Made by a program: the position numbers and the translations under genes
Shown: piece after piece, positions 1 to 6,845 of the stretch
How the letters are laid out: the number at the start of each line of letters is the position of its first letter
How positions within the stretch are numbered: position 1 is the stretch's first letter
Assembly (NCBI GenBank): GCA_003023105.1
Contig: PXSZ01000030.1
Coordinates: 1 to 15,306 of the forward strand
Direction of reading: 5' to 3'
Length of the DNA: 15,306 nucleotides
Source: Bacteroidetes bacterium QH_10_64_37
Lineage (GTDB): Bacteria; Bacteroidota; Rhodothermia; Rhodothermales; Salinibacteraceae
The notes under the pieces: generated by a model
Told to the model about the DNA's origin: nothing
Database searches by the model: none
What the model saw: only the letters and a program-made list of their open reading frames with translations

Positions 1-177
1 GTGGCGCTCTACGACGTGCTTGGGCGGGAGGTGAAGACGCTGCACCGGGGTCGCGTATCGGGCGGGCAGGCCCAGCAGGTGCCCCTGGATGCGTCGGCGC
101 TGTCGAGCGGCATGTATTTTCTTCGCATAGAGGGGAACGGCTTTACGCGGACAGAGCGCATCACGGTGGCGCGGTAG
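1..177 (+). CDS. C-terminal sorting domain of a T9SS-secreted protein (5' truncated by window edge)
   Basis: Frame 1 is open from the first base to a TAG stop at 175-177 and encodes 58 residues. They match the type IX secretion C-terminal domain (Por-secretion, type A): an opening like VALYDVLGREVKTL, a middle LDASALSSGMYFLRI, and an ending that resembles the usual K/R-rich final strand (RTERITVAR). This domain directs an exported protein through the outer membrane, where it is normally removed. The rest of the protein lies left of the window, so its function is unknown. The GTG at base 1 is very unlikely to be the start, because this domain is always C-terminal. No clear terminator follows. 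Confidence 0.85.
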   Translation: MALYDVLGREVKTLHRGRVSGGQAQQVPLDASALSSGMYFLRIEGNGFTRTERITVAR

Positions 178-180
178 CAG

Positions 181-315
181 CGGCGGCGTCCGCTCTGGCG
201 ACTGCGCACGATCCGCGCCGGCGTCAGCCGGCTGTCCGACTGCGCGCTGAGCGGCCTGTGGCGCTTGCTGGGTCGGCTGGGCCTGAAGATGCGATCCGAG
301 CGAGTTCAGCAGTAT
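181..315 (+). pseudogene. Remnant resembling the helix-turn-helix region of an IS630-type transposase
   Basis: Frame 1 reads LRTIRAGVSRLSDCALSGLW (208-261 region), then RLLGRLGLKMRSERVQQY, ending at 315. The pattern L..LR......L...ALSG.WRLL.RLG....R is typical of the N-terminal helix-turn-helix of IS630-family transposases, where a SPDP.Y motif normally follows. Here resemblance stops after QQY and the next bases match something else on the opposite strand. No DDE catalytic domain and no terminal inverted repeats are visible. The assignment rests on recalled family pattern only; it could be another helix-turn-helix protein. The piece has no plausible start and is taken as non-functional. Confidence 0.4.
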
Positions 316-420
316 AATCGTCTCCTGCCCCATCACCGTGTTGGTAGCGGGGGAGAGCGTCGCGTCGATGTCGTAGCTCGCCCGGTTCGTCCAGTAGTTG
401 GGGCCGGGGCGGCCCGACGC
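316..420 (-). pseudogene. Remnant resembling the N-terminal domain of an M1-family metallopeptidase
   Basis: Read on the minus strand this stretch gives RPGPNYWTNRASYDIDATL followed by SPATNTVMGQETI. The pattern YW..R..YDID.TLD..T....G.ET. is characteristic of the first beta-domain of M1 (gluzincin) aminopeptidase-like proteins in this group of bacteria. Resemblance ends abruptly at about 316, exactly where the plus-strand transposase-like piece ends, so 315/316 looks like a rearrangement junction. The HExxH catalytic region is absent. It is a fragment without a usable start or downstream domain. Confidence is limited because only about 35 residues support it. Confidence 0.42.
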
Positions 421-519
421 TGTGCGCGTGCCCTGCTCTACGGGTGGAAGGTGGCGTTCATCACTGCAACGGGGGTAACCCGGATTTCTCACGGGACGCT
501 ACTGCAGCTTCAGAGGCGG

Positions 520-537
520 CCCCGACGGATGTCGGGA
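520..537. repeat. Palindromic element, copy 1 (CCCCGA-N6-TCGGGA)
   Basis: An 18-bp inverted repeat with 6-base arms and a 6-base spacer (CGGATG), one arm mismatch from the consensus TCCCGA-N6-TCGGGA. It lies in the decayed region between the M1-like and permease remnants, 35 bp before copy 2. Confidence 0.7.
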
Positions 538-572
538 CAGGCTCCAATCAGCTCATTTTTACTCCTCGACGA

Positions 573-590
573 TCCCGAAAGATTCCGGGA
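573..590. repeat. Palindromic element, copy 2 (TCCCGA-N6-CCGGGA)
   Basis: The same 6-6-6 layout with spacer AAGATT and one mismatch in the right arm. The flanks extend complementarity to GATCCCG/CGGGATC, so it can form a 7-bp stem. No T-run follows, so it is not a convincing intrinsic terminator. Confidence 0.65.
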
Positions 591-619
591 TCGCCTGCGG
601 TGCGCAAATGGCATCTTGA

Positions 620-901
620 ACCGCCTCTTCGGGGGAGCTCACCACCGCAGAGACCGCCGCCCACTCCGTGCGGGCGACCGAGGGCACGTGGGGGGTGCTC
701 GCCGCGTTCGGGGCGGCCCTCACGCCCGTCCTCTTCGCACATGGAGGCTGGCAGCACGCCAACCACGTCGCCGGGGAAATCACGAATCCGAACCGAAACC
801 TGCCGCTCTCTCTGCTGATCGGCGTCGGCATTCTGCTGGCGGGCGTCCCGGTCTACTACGCCTTTCGCTGGGCGCGCCGGCGTGAAGCCACCGCGTCCTG
901 A
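620..901 (+). pseudogene. Internally deleted remnant of an APC-superfamily amino-acid permease
   Basis: After an in-frame TGA at 617-619 the frame is open to TGA at 899-901. It contains TPVLFAHGGWQHANHVAGEI then NPNRNLPLSLLIGV, the highly recognisable TM6/loop/TM7 signature of APC permeases (FAYGGW......GE..NP.RNLP). Directly after TM7 it jumps to GVPVYYAFRWARRRE, which looks like the usual end of the last transmembrane helix and cytoplasmic tail. The segment between (several helices) is missing, as are TM1-5. GTG at 668 gives a 77-residue reading frame, but a single-helix fragment cannot transport. This is best read as a relic with a large in-frame internal deletion. Confidence 0.6.
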
Positions 902-983
902 GTGGGGAGAAGCGGCAACACCCGGGTCCCGGACGGAGTACAATGCATCGCAGTAGAAATGGAGCCCCCAACCCCGTTCCGCT

Positions 984-1943
984 ATGCCTGACGCTTCCTG
1001 TTGCCCGTCGTCCCGTACCCCCAGTAACCCCGATGAAACCACGGCCACGGCCGAAGCGCCGCCCCCCACCTCTGCGCCCGATCCCCCCACCGGAGGGATG
1101 GTGCAGGTGGAGGGCGGTTCGTTTTTGATGGGCACCGAGACGGACGAGGGGTTTCCGGCCGACGGGGAGGGGCCGGTCCGCGAGGTGCACGTCGATCCGT
1201 TCTACATCGACATCCACCACGTTACGAACGCCGAGTTCGAGGCCTTCCTCCAGGACACCGGCTACGTCACCGATGCCGAGACGTACGGCTGGTCGTTCGT
1301 CTTTCAGAACTTTGTGGACGACAAGACGGCGAAGTGGGCCCCGCGCGTCCAGCAAACGCCGTGGTGGGTACAGGTCGACGATGCGCGCTGGAAGTGGCCG
1401 GAGGGGCGCGGGTCGCACGTTTCCAACCGCCAGGACCACCCCGTCGTGCACGTGAGCTGGAACGATGCGCAGGCCTACTGCGAATGGGCCGGGCTGCGAC
1501 TTCCGACGGAGGCGGAGTGGGAATACGCCGCCCGTGGGGGCCTGACCCAAAAGCGATTTCCGTGGGGCGACGAGTTGTGTCCGGAGGGCAAGCACATGTG
1601 CAACATCTGGCAGGGGGACTTTCCCGAGCACAACACGGTGGAGGACGGATATCGGGGCACGGCGCCCGTCCAGTCGTTTCCGCCGAACGAGTATGGCCTC
1701 TACGAAGTGGCCGGCAATGCGTGGGAGTGGTGCTACGACTGGTTTAGCCCGGACTTTCACGTGGAGGGGCCCCGCGAGAACCCAAACGGACCGGCCGACG
1801 GGGAGGCGAAGGTGATGCGGGGCGGCTCCTACCTGTGCCACCGCTCGTACTGCAACCGATACCGGGTGGCCGCCCGCAGTGCCAACACGCCCGACAGCAC
1901 CACGGGCAACCTCGGCTTCCGCTGTGCAGCGGATGCTGAATGA
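984..1943 (+). CDS. Formylglycine-generating enzyme (sulfatase-modifying factor, SUMF1/FGE family)
   Basis: 319 residues. True FGEs use copper and O2 to oxidise a cysteine in the C-x-P-x-R motif of sulfatases to formylglycine. The enzyme shows the whole fold: GGMVQVEGGSFLMG at 37-50, FPADGEGPVREV at 57-68, PWWVQV and HPVVHVSWNDA at 152-162, RLPTEAEWEYAARGG at 172-186, CNIWQG at 206-211, GNAWEWC at 244-250. The decisive motif GGSYLCHRSYCNRYR holds Cys285 and Cys290 (codons 1836-1838 and 1851-1853), matching the active-site pair of human and Streptomyces FGE. It ends in NTPDSTTGNLGFRCAADAE. The many SUMF1-like lectin-type relatives lack this Cys pair, so it is a catalytic FGE. ATG 984 starts an N-terminal linker rich in Pro/Thr/Ala with a CysCys at 6-7; no signal peptide, so it probably acts in the cytosol. 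No sulfatase lies in the window. No strong Shine-Dalgarno is visible. Confidence 0.92.
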   Translation: MPDASCCPSSRTPSNPDETTATAEAPPPTSAPDPPTGGMVQVEGGSFLMGTETDEGFPADGEGPVREVHVDPFYIDIHHVTNAEFEAFLQDTGYVTDAETYGWSFVFQNFVDDKTAKWAPRVQQTPWWVQVDDARWKWPEGRGSHVSNRQDHPVVHVSWNDAQAYCEWAGLRLPTEAEWEYAARGGLTQKRFPWGDELCPEGKHMCNIWQGDFPEHNTVEDGYRGTAPVQSFPPNEYGLYEVAGNAWEWCYDWFSPDFHVEGPRENPNGPADGEAKVMRGGSYLCHRSYCNRYRVAARSANTPDSTTGNLGFRCAADAE

Positions 1944-2006
1944 TGGTGCCATCGGATGCGGTTCGCCCGGAACGGCCTGAAATTCCCTTCAGCACCTACA
2001 GACGTA

Positions 2007-2043
2007 GAAAACGCCCGCTTCAACGACAAACGGAAGCGGGCGT
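2007..2043 (-). terminator. Rho-independent terminator of the tRNA-Leu gene
   Basis: Bases 2011-2020 (acgcccgctt) and 2034-2043 (aagcgggcgt) form a perfect 10-bp stem with a 13-base loop. On the minus strand the stem is followed by TTTT (plus 2007-2010). It starts 8 bp past the tRNA 3' end. On the plus strand no T-run follows, so it mainly serves the tRNA, though the hairpin may also help end the formylglycine enzyme transcript. Confidence 0.88.
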
Positions 2044-2050
2044 CGAATCG

Positions 2051-2135
2051 TGCGAAAGGGGGGACTCGAACCCCCACGGGGCAACGCCCCACGAGGTCCT
2101 AAACCTCGCGCGTCTACCAATTCCGCCACTTTCGC
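2051..2135 (-). tRNA. tRNA-Leu (anticodon UAG)
   Basis: An 85-nt class II tRNA. The acceptor stem pairs GCGAAAG (2129-2135 side) with CTTTCGC and leaves discriminator A at 2051. The anticodon arm is CGAGG-TTTAGGA-CCTCG, giving anticodon UAG. There is a long variable arm (GGGGC-GTT-GCCCC) as expected for leucine tRNAs, and a T arm GGGGG-TTCGAGT-CCCCC. CCA is not encoded. It reads CUA and probably other CUN codons. It is transcribed on its own, with an intrinsic terminator immediately downstream. Confidence 0.97.
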
Positions 2136-2294
2136 AGGAGAAGGAAACAGCGGTCCATGGACGAACCCGGCCGCACACTGAAAATTCGAATCGGAGCAGG
2201 GGGGCGAGGTTCCGGGGGATCCGCAGCGGCCCGCGGCAGTACAGCGCCGTGTTGCAGGATGTTCGCTCGCCCTCTTTCGTCGAACTTTTGGTTT

Positions 2295-4430
2295 ATGGCG
2301 CTCCGACGCTCCTCGCTCCGCGTTGTCGGGCTCACGTGTGTTCTGGTTCTTGGCAGCCTCGTCGGCACTGCCCTGCACGCCCAGGATCGGGGGGCGCCCC
2401 GGTTCGGCCCCGCAGCGTCCGCGGACACGGTGGTCGCGGAGCCGTCGGATGCGGGGCGGCTCTGGAGCACTGCCGATCCGCCGTTCGACCGGTTCGAAGA
2501 GCGCTACGAGATGGAGGCCGACAGTGCGTGGGCCACCCACCTGCGACGCGGTCTTCTTCGACTGCCGGGCTGCACGGCCGCGCTCGTCTCGGCCGAGGGG
2601 CTCGCCCTCACGACGGCCCGGTGCGTCCGGCAACACCTGGAGGCCGAAAATGACGGGGCGGCCCTCGTGGCGGAGCAGCGCGCCGACGAGCGCTCCGTAC
2701 CGGCCCTCCACGCCGATCGCCTTTTGAGAACGACGGACGTGACGGAAGCGGTGCGGGCGGCGCGGCAGGATACTACGAGGACGCAGGCGGTGCGGTCTGT
2801 GGAACAGCGGCTGCAGGCGGAGGCGGAAGCAAACCGACGAGTGGAGGTCGGGTCGGCGGCGGGCGCTCCGTACACGGCCTACACGTATCGTCGGTTCGAG
2901 GACGTTCGGGTGGCGTTTCTGCCGGAGCAAGCCGTGAGTGCCTTCGGGGGCCTCAACGCCGCGATGACGTATCCCCGGCAGGCCCTCGATGCGGCCCTGC
3001 TCCGCGTGTACACGGCGGAGGGGACGCCCCTGGCCGCCGATCACTTCTTCGAGCCGTCGACGCAGGGCGCGCGTCCCGGCGATGCCGTCTTTTCGGCCGG
3101 CGCATCCGAGCAGACGCATCGAGCGGAAAGTGCCGAGCAACTCGCCGTCCGGCGGGACCTGATGCTCCCGGTCCGGCGCGCCCGGCTGGAGACGTGGACC
3201 CGGGCCATGCGGGCCTCCCTCGACACCGCCACGGCGTCCGCCCGGCAGCACCGGGCGCTCCATGAGGCGGAGCGGGCGCTGAAGCAGACGCGCGCTCGTC
3301 TGGAGGCCCTGCAGAGCGAGTACGTGCAGACCCGATTGCAGCGGCGCGATTCCCTTCTTCGGCGAGCGCTCCGCGAGGATTCTTCCCTCCAGAAGCGGTT
3401 CGGCGGGGTGCTGGACAGTCTGGCGGCGATCCAAGAGGCCAAGCGGACGCTGGCGTCGGCGTACCGGGCGTTTGGGCGCTTTGGAGGAGAGTCCCGACCG
3501 CCGTCGGGATCGTCTACGTACCGGCGGATCCTGCAGCCTCGTCGGCAGGAGGCAGCCGCGGGCGCCTCAGGGGTGGAAGAGACGACGAGGGGGACCCCAT
3601 CGGCTGCTGTGGATCGCGGTCGGCGCCTGCCCGCGCCGGTGGAGATTGCCGTGCTCGCGTTTCGGCTCGACACCCTGCGGAGCCATCTGTATCCGGACAC
3701 CGCTGCGGTCCGCCGTCTTCTCCAGGGCCGCTCTCCGACCCAGCTCGCCACCGCAATCGTTGAGAGCTCCGTGCTGGCCGCCCCTGTCGATGCCTCGGCG
3801 GGAGCGGCGACGCCGGACGTGCCGCCCAACGATCCGGCGGCTGCGGTCGTCGACGTGGCGGCCTCTCGCGCTCGCTCGTTCTATGAGGAATGGGGCCGTC
3901 TTTCTCGGGCGGAGCGCCAACTGACGCGTCGCCTGGCCCGGGCCCGACAGGCGATCCGGGAGGTCCCTGTGCTCTCAAGTGGCACGAACGCGCTCCGTCT
4001 GACGGACGGGCGCGTGCTCGGCTATCCGTACAACGGGACGATTACCCCACCCTTCGCCACATTCTTCGACCTCTACGAGCAGAACCGGGCGTTTGGGGAG
4101 GACGGGGCGTGGGCGCTGCCGGAGCGGTGGCGCCGATCAGCGAGCACGATGGATCGGTCCACGCCGCTCACGCTGGTGGCGTCGACGGACGGGGCCGTCA
4201 GTAACGGTGGGGCGCCGCTCCTCAACAAGTACCTGGAGCTCGTGGGCGTGACCGTGGGGCCCAACATTCAGGGCGCGGCGGGGACGTACATCTTTCTGCC
4301 CGAGCGGATGCGCACCGTGGCGGTGGACCTCCGCGGCCTTCGGCAGGCCCTTACGGCGGTGTACGAGGCGGAGGGCCTGGTCGACGACCTCTTCGGCGGA
4401 GGGGCGGAGACGACCGATACCCGGCGGTAG
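2295..4430 (+). CDS. Catalytically dead S46-family (DPP7/DPP11-like) peptidase homologue, exported
   Basis: 711 residues from ATG 2295. That start gives a classical signal peptide (MALRRSSLRVVGL, hydrophobic VLVLGSLVGTA, cut near HA|QD); ATG 2259 and ATG 2157 are longer options and 2157 would place unlikely sequence before the signal. Length and layout follow S46 dipeptidyl peptidases: a two-part chymotrypsin-like domain with a long helical insertion (roughly residues 285-560). Compared with its neighbour, the TNHHC box is TTARC, so catalytic His is Arg109 (codon 2619-2621). The GGSSGSP box is VSNGGAP, so catalytic Ser is Gly638 (codon 4206-4208). The Asp of YPRQALD is kept (Asp232). The substrate N-terminus-binding Asn-Trp and Asp are also lost (AAM for DNF; VGPN for FDSN). 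The frame is intact over 2.1 kb, so this looks like a maintained pseudoenzyme. It precedes the active paralogue on the same strand by about 130 bp. Confidence 0.88.
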   Translation: MALRRSSLRVVGLTCVLVLGSLVGTALHAQDRGAPRFGPAASADTVVAEPSDAGRLWSTADPPFDRFEERYEMEADSAWATHLRRGLLRLPGCTAALVSAEGLALTTARCVRQHLEAENDGAALVAEQRADERSVPALHADRLLRTTDVTEAVRAARQDTTRTQAVRSVEQRLQAEAEANRRVEVGSAAGAPYTAYTYRRFEDVRVAFLPEQAVSAFGGLNAAMTYPRQALDAALLRVYTAEGTPLAADHFFEPSTQGARPGDAVFSAGASEQTHRAESAEQLAVRRDLMLPVRRARLETWTRAMRASLDTATASARQHRALHEAERALKQTRARLEALQSEYVQTRLQRRDSLLRRALREDSSLQKRFGGVLDSLAAIQEAKRTLASAYRAFGRFGGESRPPSGSSTYRRILQPRRQEAAAGASGVEETTRGTPSAAVDRGRRLPAPVEIAVLAFRLDTLRSHLYPDTAAVRRLLQGRSPTQLATAIVESSVLAAPVDASAGAATPDVPPNDPAAAVVDVAASRARSFYEEWGRLSRAERQLTRRLARARQAIREVPVLSSGTNALRLTDGRVLGYPYNGTITPPFATFFDLYEQNRAFGEDGAWALPERWRRSASTMDRSTPLTLVASTDGAVSNGGAPLLNKYLELVGVTVGPNIQGAAGTYIFLPERMRTVAVDLRGLRQALTAVYEAEGLVDDLFGGGAETTDTRR
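3492..3509. repeat. Palindromic element inside a gene, copy 3 (perfect TCCCGA-N6-TCGGGA)
   Basis: A perfect 18-bp 6-6-6 palindrome (spacer CCGCCG) lying exactly on codon boundaries of the S46 homologue, encoding Ser-Arg-Pro-Pro-Ser-Gly. It falls in the helical insertion, at a point where the paralogue downstream appears a few residues shorter. Confidence 0.75.
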
Positions 4431-4458
4431 GGGGGTGCACCGATTTCCCGAGCCGTGC

Positions 4459-4523
4459 AAGGGGGCGTGGTAAGGGGCAAGAGGGAAGGGGGCAGGGAAT
4501 CGGAGAAGGGGGGAATGGGAGAA
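4459..4523 (+). other. G-rich polypurine tract upstream of the second S46 gene
   Basis: About 65 bases with few pyrimidines and at least seven runs of three or more G, in the 134-bp gap between the two S46 genes. The run spacing would allow G-quadruplex formation in the non-template strand or the leader RNA. It could also be the relic of a pyrimidine-rich intergenic repeat like those next to the palindromes at 9353 and 13643. No terminator or promoter motif is evident in this gap. Confidence 0.4.
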
Positions 4524-4564
4524 TTACGAACTTCCGCACGCGTCGGTACGTGGAATCCTCATCA

Positions 4565-6826
4565 ATGGTCTCGCACCTCGTTCGCATGCGCACGTCCATC
4601 TGGAGTCTGTTTGCTGTTCTGCTGATGGGGGCCGGTCTCCTCGCGGGATGCGGGGGCGCCGGCGAAACGGTGTCGGTTCCCGTCGTTGAACGTCCAGACG
4701 CAACGCCCCCCGCAGAGGAGGACACCGTGGAGGCCGCCTCCCCGGACGTGGTCTCGATTCCGGCGGGCTACGACACGGTCCAGGCCCGGCGGTTCGACCG
4801 GGGGCGGATGTGGCCGTTCGAGCATCTGCCGACCGAGCATTTCCGGGATGCGTACGGCGTGTCTCCCGACGACGAGTGGCTGGCGAAGGCCAAACGGGGC
4901 GCCCTCCAGTTCGGCGAGGGCTGTTCGGCCTCCTTCGTGTCCCCCAACGGCCTCGTGATGACCAATCATCACTGCGCCCGCAAGTACGTGACGGACGTGA
5001 GTCGGAGGGGGGAGAACCTCCTGGAGAATGGATTCTACGCTGCCGCGCTCGACGACGAACGCCGCGCCCAGGACCTTCACGTCGATCAGCTCGTCGAGGC
5101 CGAGGACGTCACCGAGCGGGTCTACGACGGACTTCGACAGGGGCGCCGGGCGGGGGCGGAGGCCCGCGAACAACGCGTCGAGTCCCTGCAGGAGAAAATG
5201 ACGGCCGAGGCGAGCGAGCGGGACAGCTCTCTCCGGGTGGAGGTGCAGGGGCTCTATGAGGGGGCCAGGTATACGGCCTACACGTACCGGCGGTACCGGG
5301 ACGTGCGGCTCGTGATGGCTCCCGAGCTCCAGCTCGGCTACTTCGGGGGGGCCTCGGACAATTTTACGTATCCCCGCCATGCGCTGGACGTGGCCTTTTT
5401 CCGGGTCTACGCGCCGGACGGCGATCCCCTGCAGCCCGAGCATCACTTCTCCTGGGCGACGGAGGGCGCGCAGCCCAATGAGCCCGTCTTTGCCGTGGGA
5501 TCCCCGGCCTCCACGAGCCGCCTCCAGATGGTTTCTCAGCTCAAGTACGAGCGGGACCACGAACTGCCCAACCGGCTGGATGCGCTTCGGACGCGGAGCA
5601 ACCTGCTCGGAGAGTACATCAGCAGCCATCCCGACTCGACCGACCGCTACGACCTCCGAAATCCCTACTTCTCGATCGAGAACACGGTCAAGGGGCTGGA
5701 GGGGCAGCTCCGGGGACTCCGCGATGCGTACCTCCTGGCCCGCCGGGGGGCGGCCGTGCAGGCGCTGCAGGACTCCATCCGAGCCGTCGATTCGCTCCGG
5801 CAGCGGTACGGGCAGATTGTCAATCAGATCGGACATCTCCAGCAGTCCAAAGCCGTGCTGGCGGACAAGTCCGGGGCCTTTGCCGCCTTTACCAACCTGA
5901 CGCTTGGCTCTCGGATCCTGGTGCGCGCCCTCCACGGCTACTACTACGACTTTCTTCGCACCCGGGGCGCCCCGCCCGACCGGGTGGAGGCCATTCGGGA
6001 GGACGCTGAGCAGGTGCGGGACTGGCCTCCCGGCCTCGAACAGAAGTTTCTGGTCGCACAGTTCGAGGAGGTTCGGGAGGCCTACGGTGCCGACCACCCG
6101 ACGGTGCAGCGCCTCTTCAAGGAACGCACGCCGGAAGAGATGGCGTCCCGGCTCGTCGAAAAGAGTGCGCTCATGGACTCGACGGCGTTCCTCAACCTGC
6201 TCGATGAGGGCTATCGACGGAGCGACGACCCGTCCGTGCCGGTGATCGAGGCGCTGGCGCCCATGTTCCTCAACGTGAACCGGCAGATGCAGGACATCCG
6301 GAGCACCGAGCAGACCTTCAACGCGCGTCTCTCGCGGGCCCGGTTCGCCATTTACGGGACGCGGTTTCCCCCGAACGCCACCGGGTCGCTCCGCCTCTCC
6401 GGCGGGCGGGTGCAGTCCTACAGCTACAATGGGACGGTGGCCCCGCCGTTTACGAACTTCTACGGGCTGTACGACCGGTACTTCTCGCACAGCCAGGAGG
6501 CGTGGTCCCTGCCCGAGCAGTGGGTCGCCGCCGTCGACTCGCTGGACCTCGGCGCGCCCCTCAACCTCGTGTCCACCGTCGACATCTCGGGGGGAAGCTC
6601 GGGGTCCCCGCTCCTGAACAGCGACCTGGAGGTCGTCGGCGTCGTGTTCGACAGCAACGTGGAGGGGCTTCCGAACGAGTATCTCTACCGGAACCGGTCG
6701 GCCCGCGCGGTGGCGGTGGACGCGCGCGGCATTCTGGAGGCGCTCCGGACGGTGTACGACGCCGACCGCCTCGTCCGGGAAATTACGTCCGGCGAGCTGT
6801 CCTCGGCGGCGTTGCCGAGCCGGTAG
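4565..6826 (+). CDS. S46-family dipeptidyl-peptidase (DPP7/DPP11 type), lipoprotein
   Basis: 753 residues from ATG 4565. GTG 4550 and ATG 4586 are alternatives; all keep the lipoprotein signal ending LLAG|C (Cys29, codon 4649-4651), so the mature enzyme should be lipid-anchored in the envelope. S46 enzymes remove dipeptides from peptide N-termini. The triad is intact: His136 in MTNHHC (codon 4970-4972), Asp275 in YPRHALD, Ser679 in GGSSGSP (codon 6599-6601). The spacing Asn266 to Asp275 equals that of Asn215-Asp224 in the characterised DAP BII, and Asn plus Asp696 (FDSN) should hold the substrate amino group. The S1 selector position, Gly in DPP7 and Arg in DPP11, is Ser697 here. A helical insertion of about 280 residues separates the two catalytic halves. 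It follows a dead paralogue in the same direction, and the pair may be co-transcribed. Confidence 0.93.
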   Translation: MVSHLVRMRTSIWSLFAVLLMGAGLLAGCGGAGETVSVPVVERPDATPPAEEDTVEAASPDVVSIPAGYDTVQARRFDRGRMWPFEHLPTEHFRDAYGVSPDDEWLAKAKRGALQFGEGCSASFVSPNGLVMTNHHCARKYVTDVSRRGENLLENGFYAAALDDERRAQDLHVDQLVEAEDVTERVYDGLRQGRRAGAEAREQRVESLQEKMTAEASERDSSLRVEVQGLYEGARYTAYTYRRYRDVRLVMAPELQLGYFGGASDNFTYPRHALDVAFFRVYAPDGDPLQPEHHFSWATEGAQPNEPVFAVGSPASTSRLQMVSQLKYERDHELPNRLDALRTRSNLLGEYISSHPDSTDRYDLRNPYFSIENTVKGLEGQLRGLRDAYLLARRGAAVQALQDSIRAVDSLRQRYGQIVNQIGHLQQSKAVLADKSGAFAAFTNLTLGSRILVRALHGYYYDFLRTRGAPPDRVEAIREDAEQVRDWPPGLEQKFLVAQFEEVREAYGADHPTVQRLFKERTPEEMASRLVEKSALMDSTAFLNLLDEGYRRSDDPSVPVIEALAPMFLNVNRQMQDIRSTEQTFNARLSRARFAIYGTRFPPNATGSLRLSGGRVQSYSYNGTVAPPFTNFYGLYDRYFSHSQEAWSLPEQWVAAVDSLDLGAPLNLVSTVDISGGSSGSPLLNSDLEVVGVVFDSNVEGLPNEYLYRNRSARAVAVDARGILEALRTVYDADRLVREITSGELSSAALPSR

Positions 6827-6845
6827 GCGTTTGGGAAGCGGCGCG

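Noticed and set aside
265..885. A 206-codon plus-strand frame
   Set aside because: Only its first part (to 315) resembles a protein family; the rest is Arg-rich off-frame translation over other remnants.
780..1952. A 390-codon minus-strand frame
   Set aside because: Lies opposite the formylglycine-generating enzyme, whose motifs are unmistakable.
2157..2294. Upstream ATG extension of the first S46 homologue
   Set aside because: It adds 46 residues before a good signal peptide, with no family resemblance.
1989..3434. A 481-codon minus-strand frame across the tRNA and S46 gene
   Set aside because: It runs through the tRNA and its terminator, and the opposite strand has a coherent protein.
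4562..6490. A 642-codon open frame on the minus strand
   Set aside because: Fully opposite the well-supported S46 gene; high GC keeps the antisense frame open. The translation has no recognisable domain.
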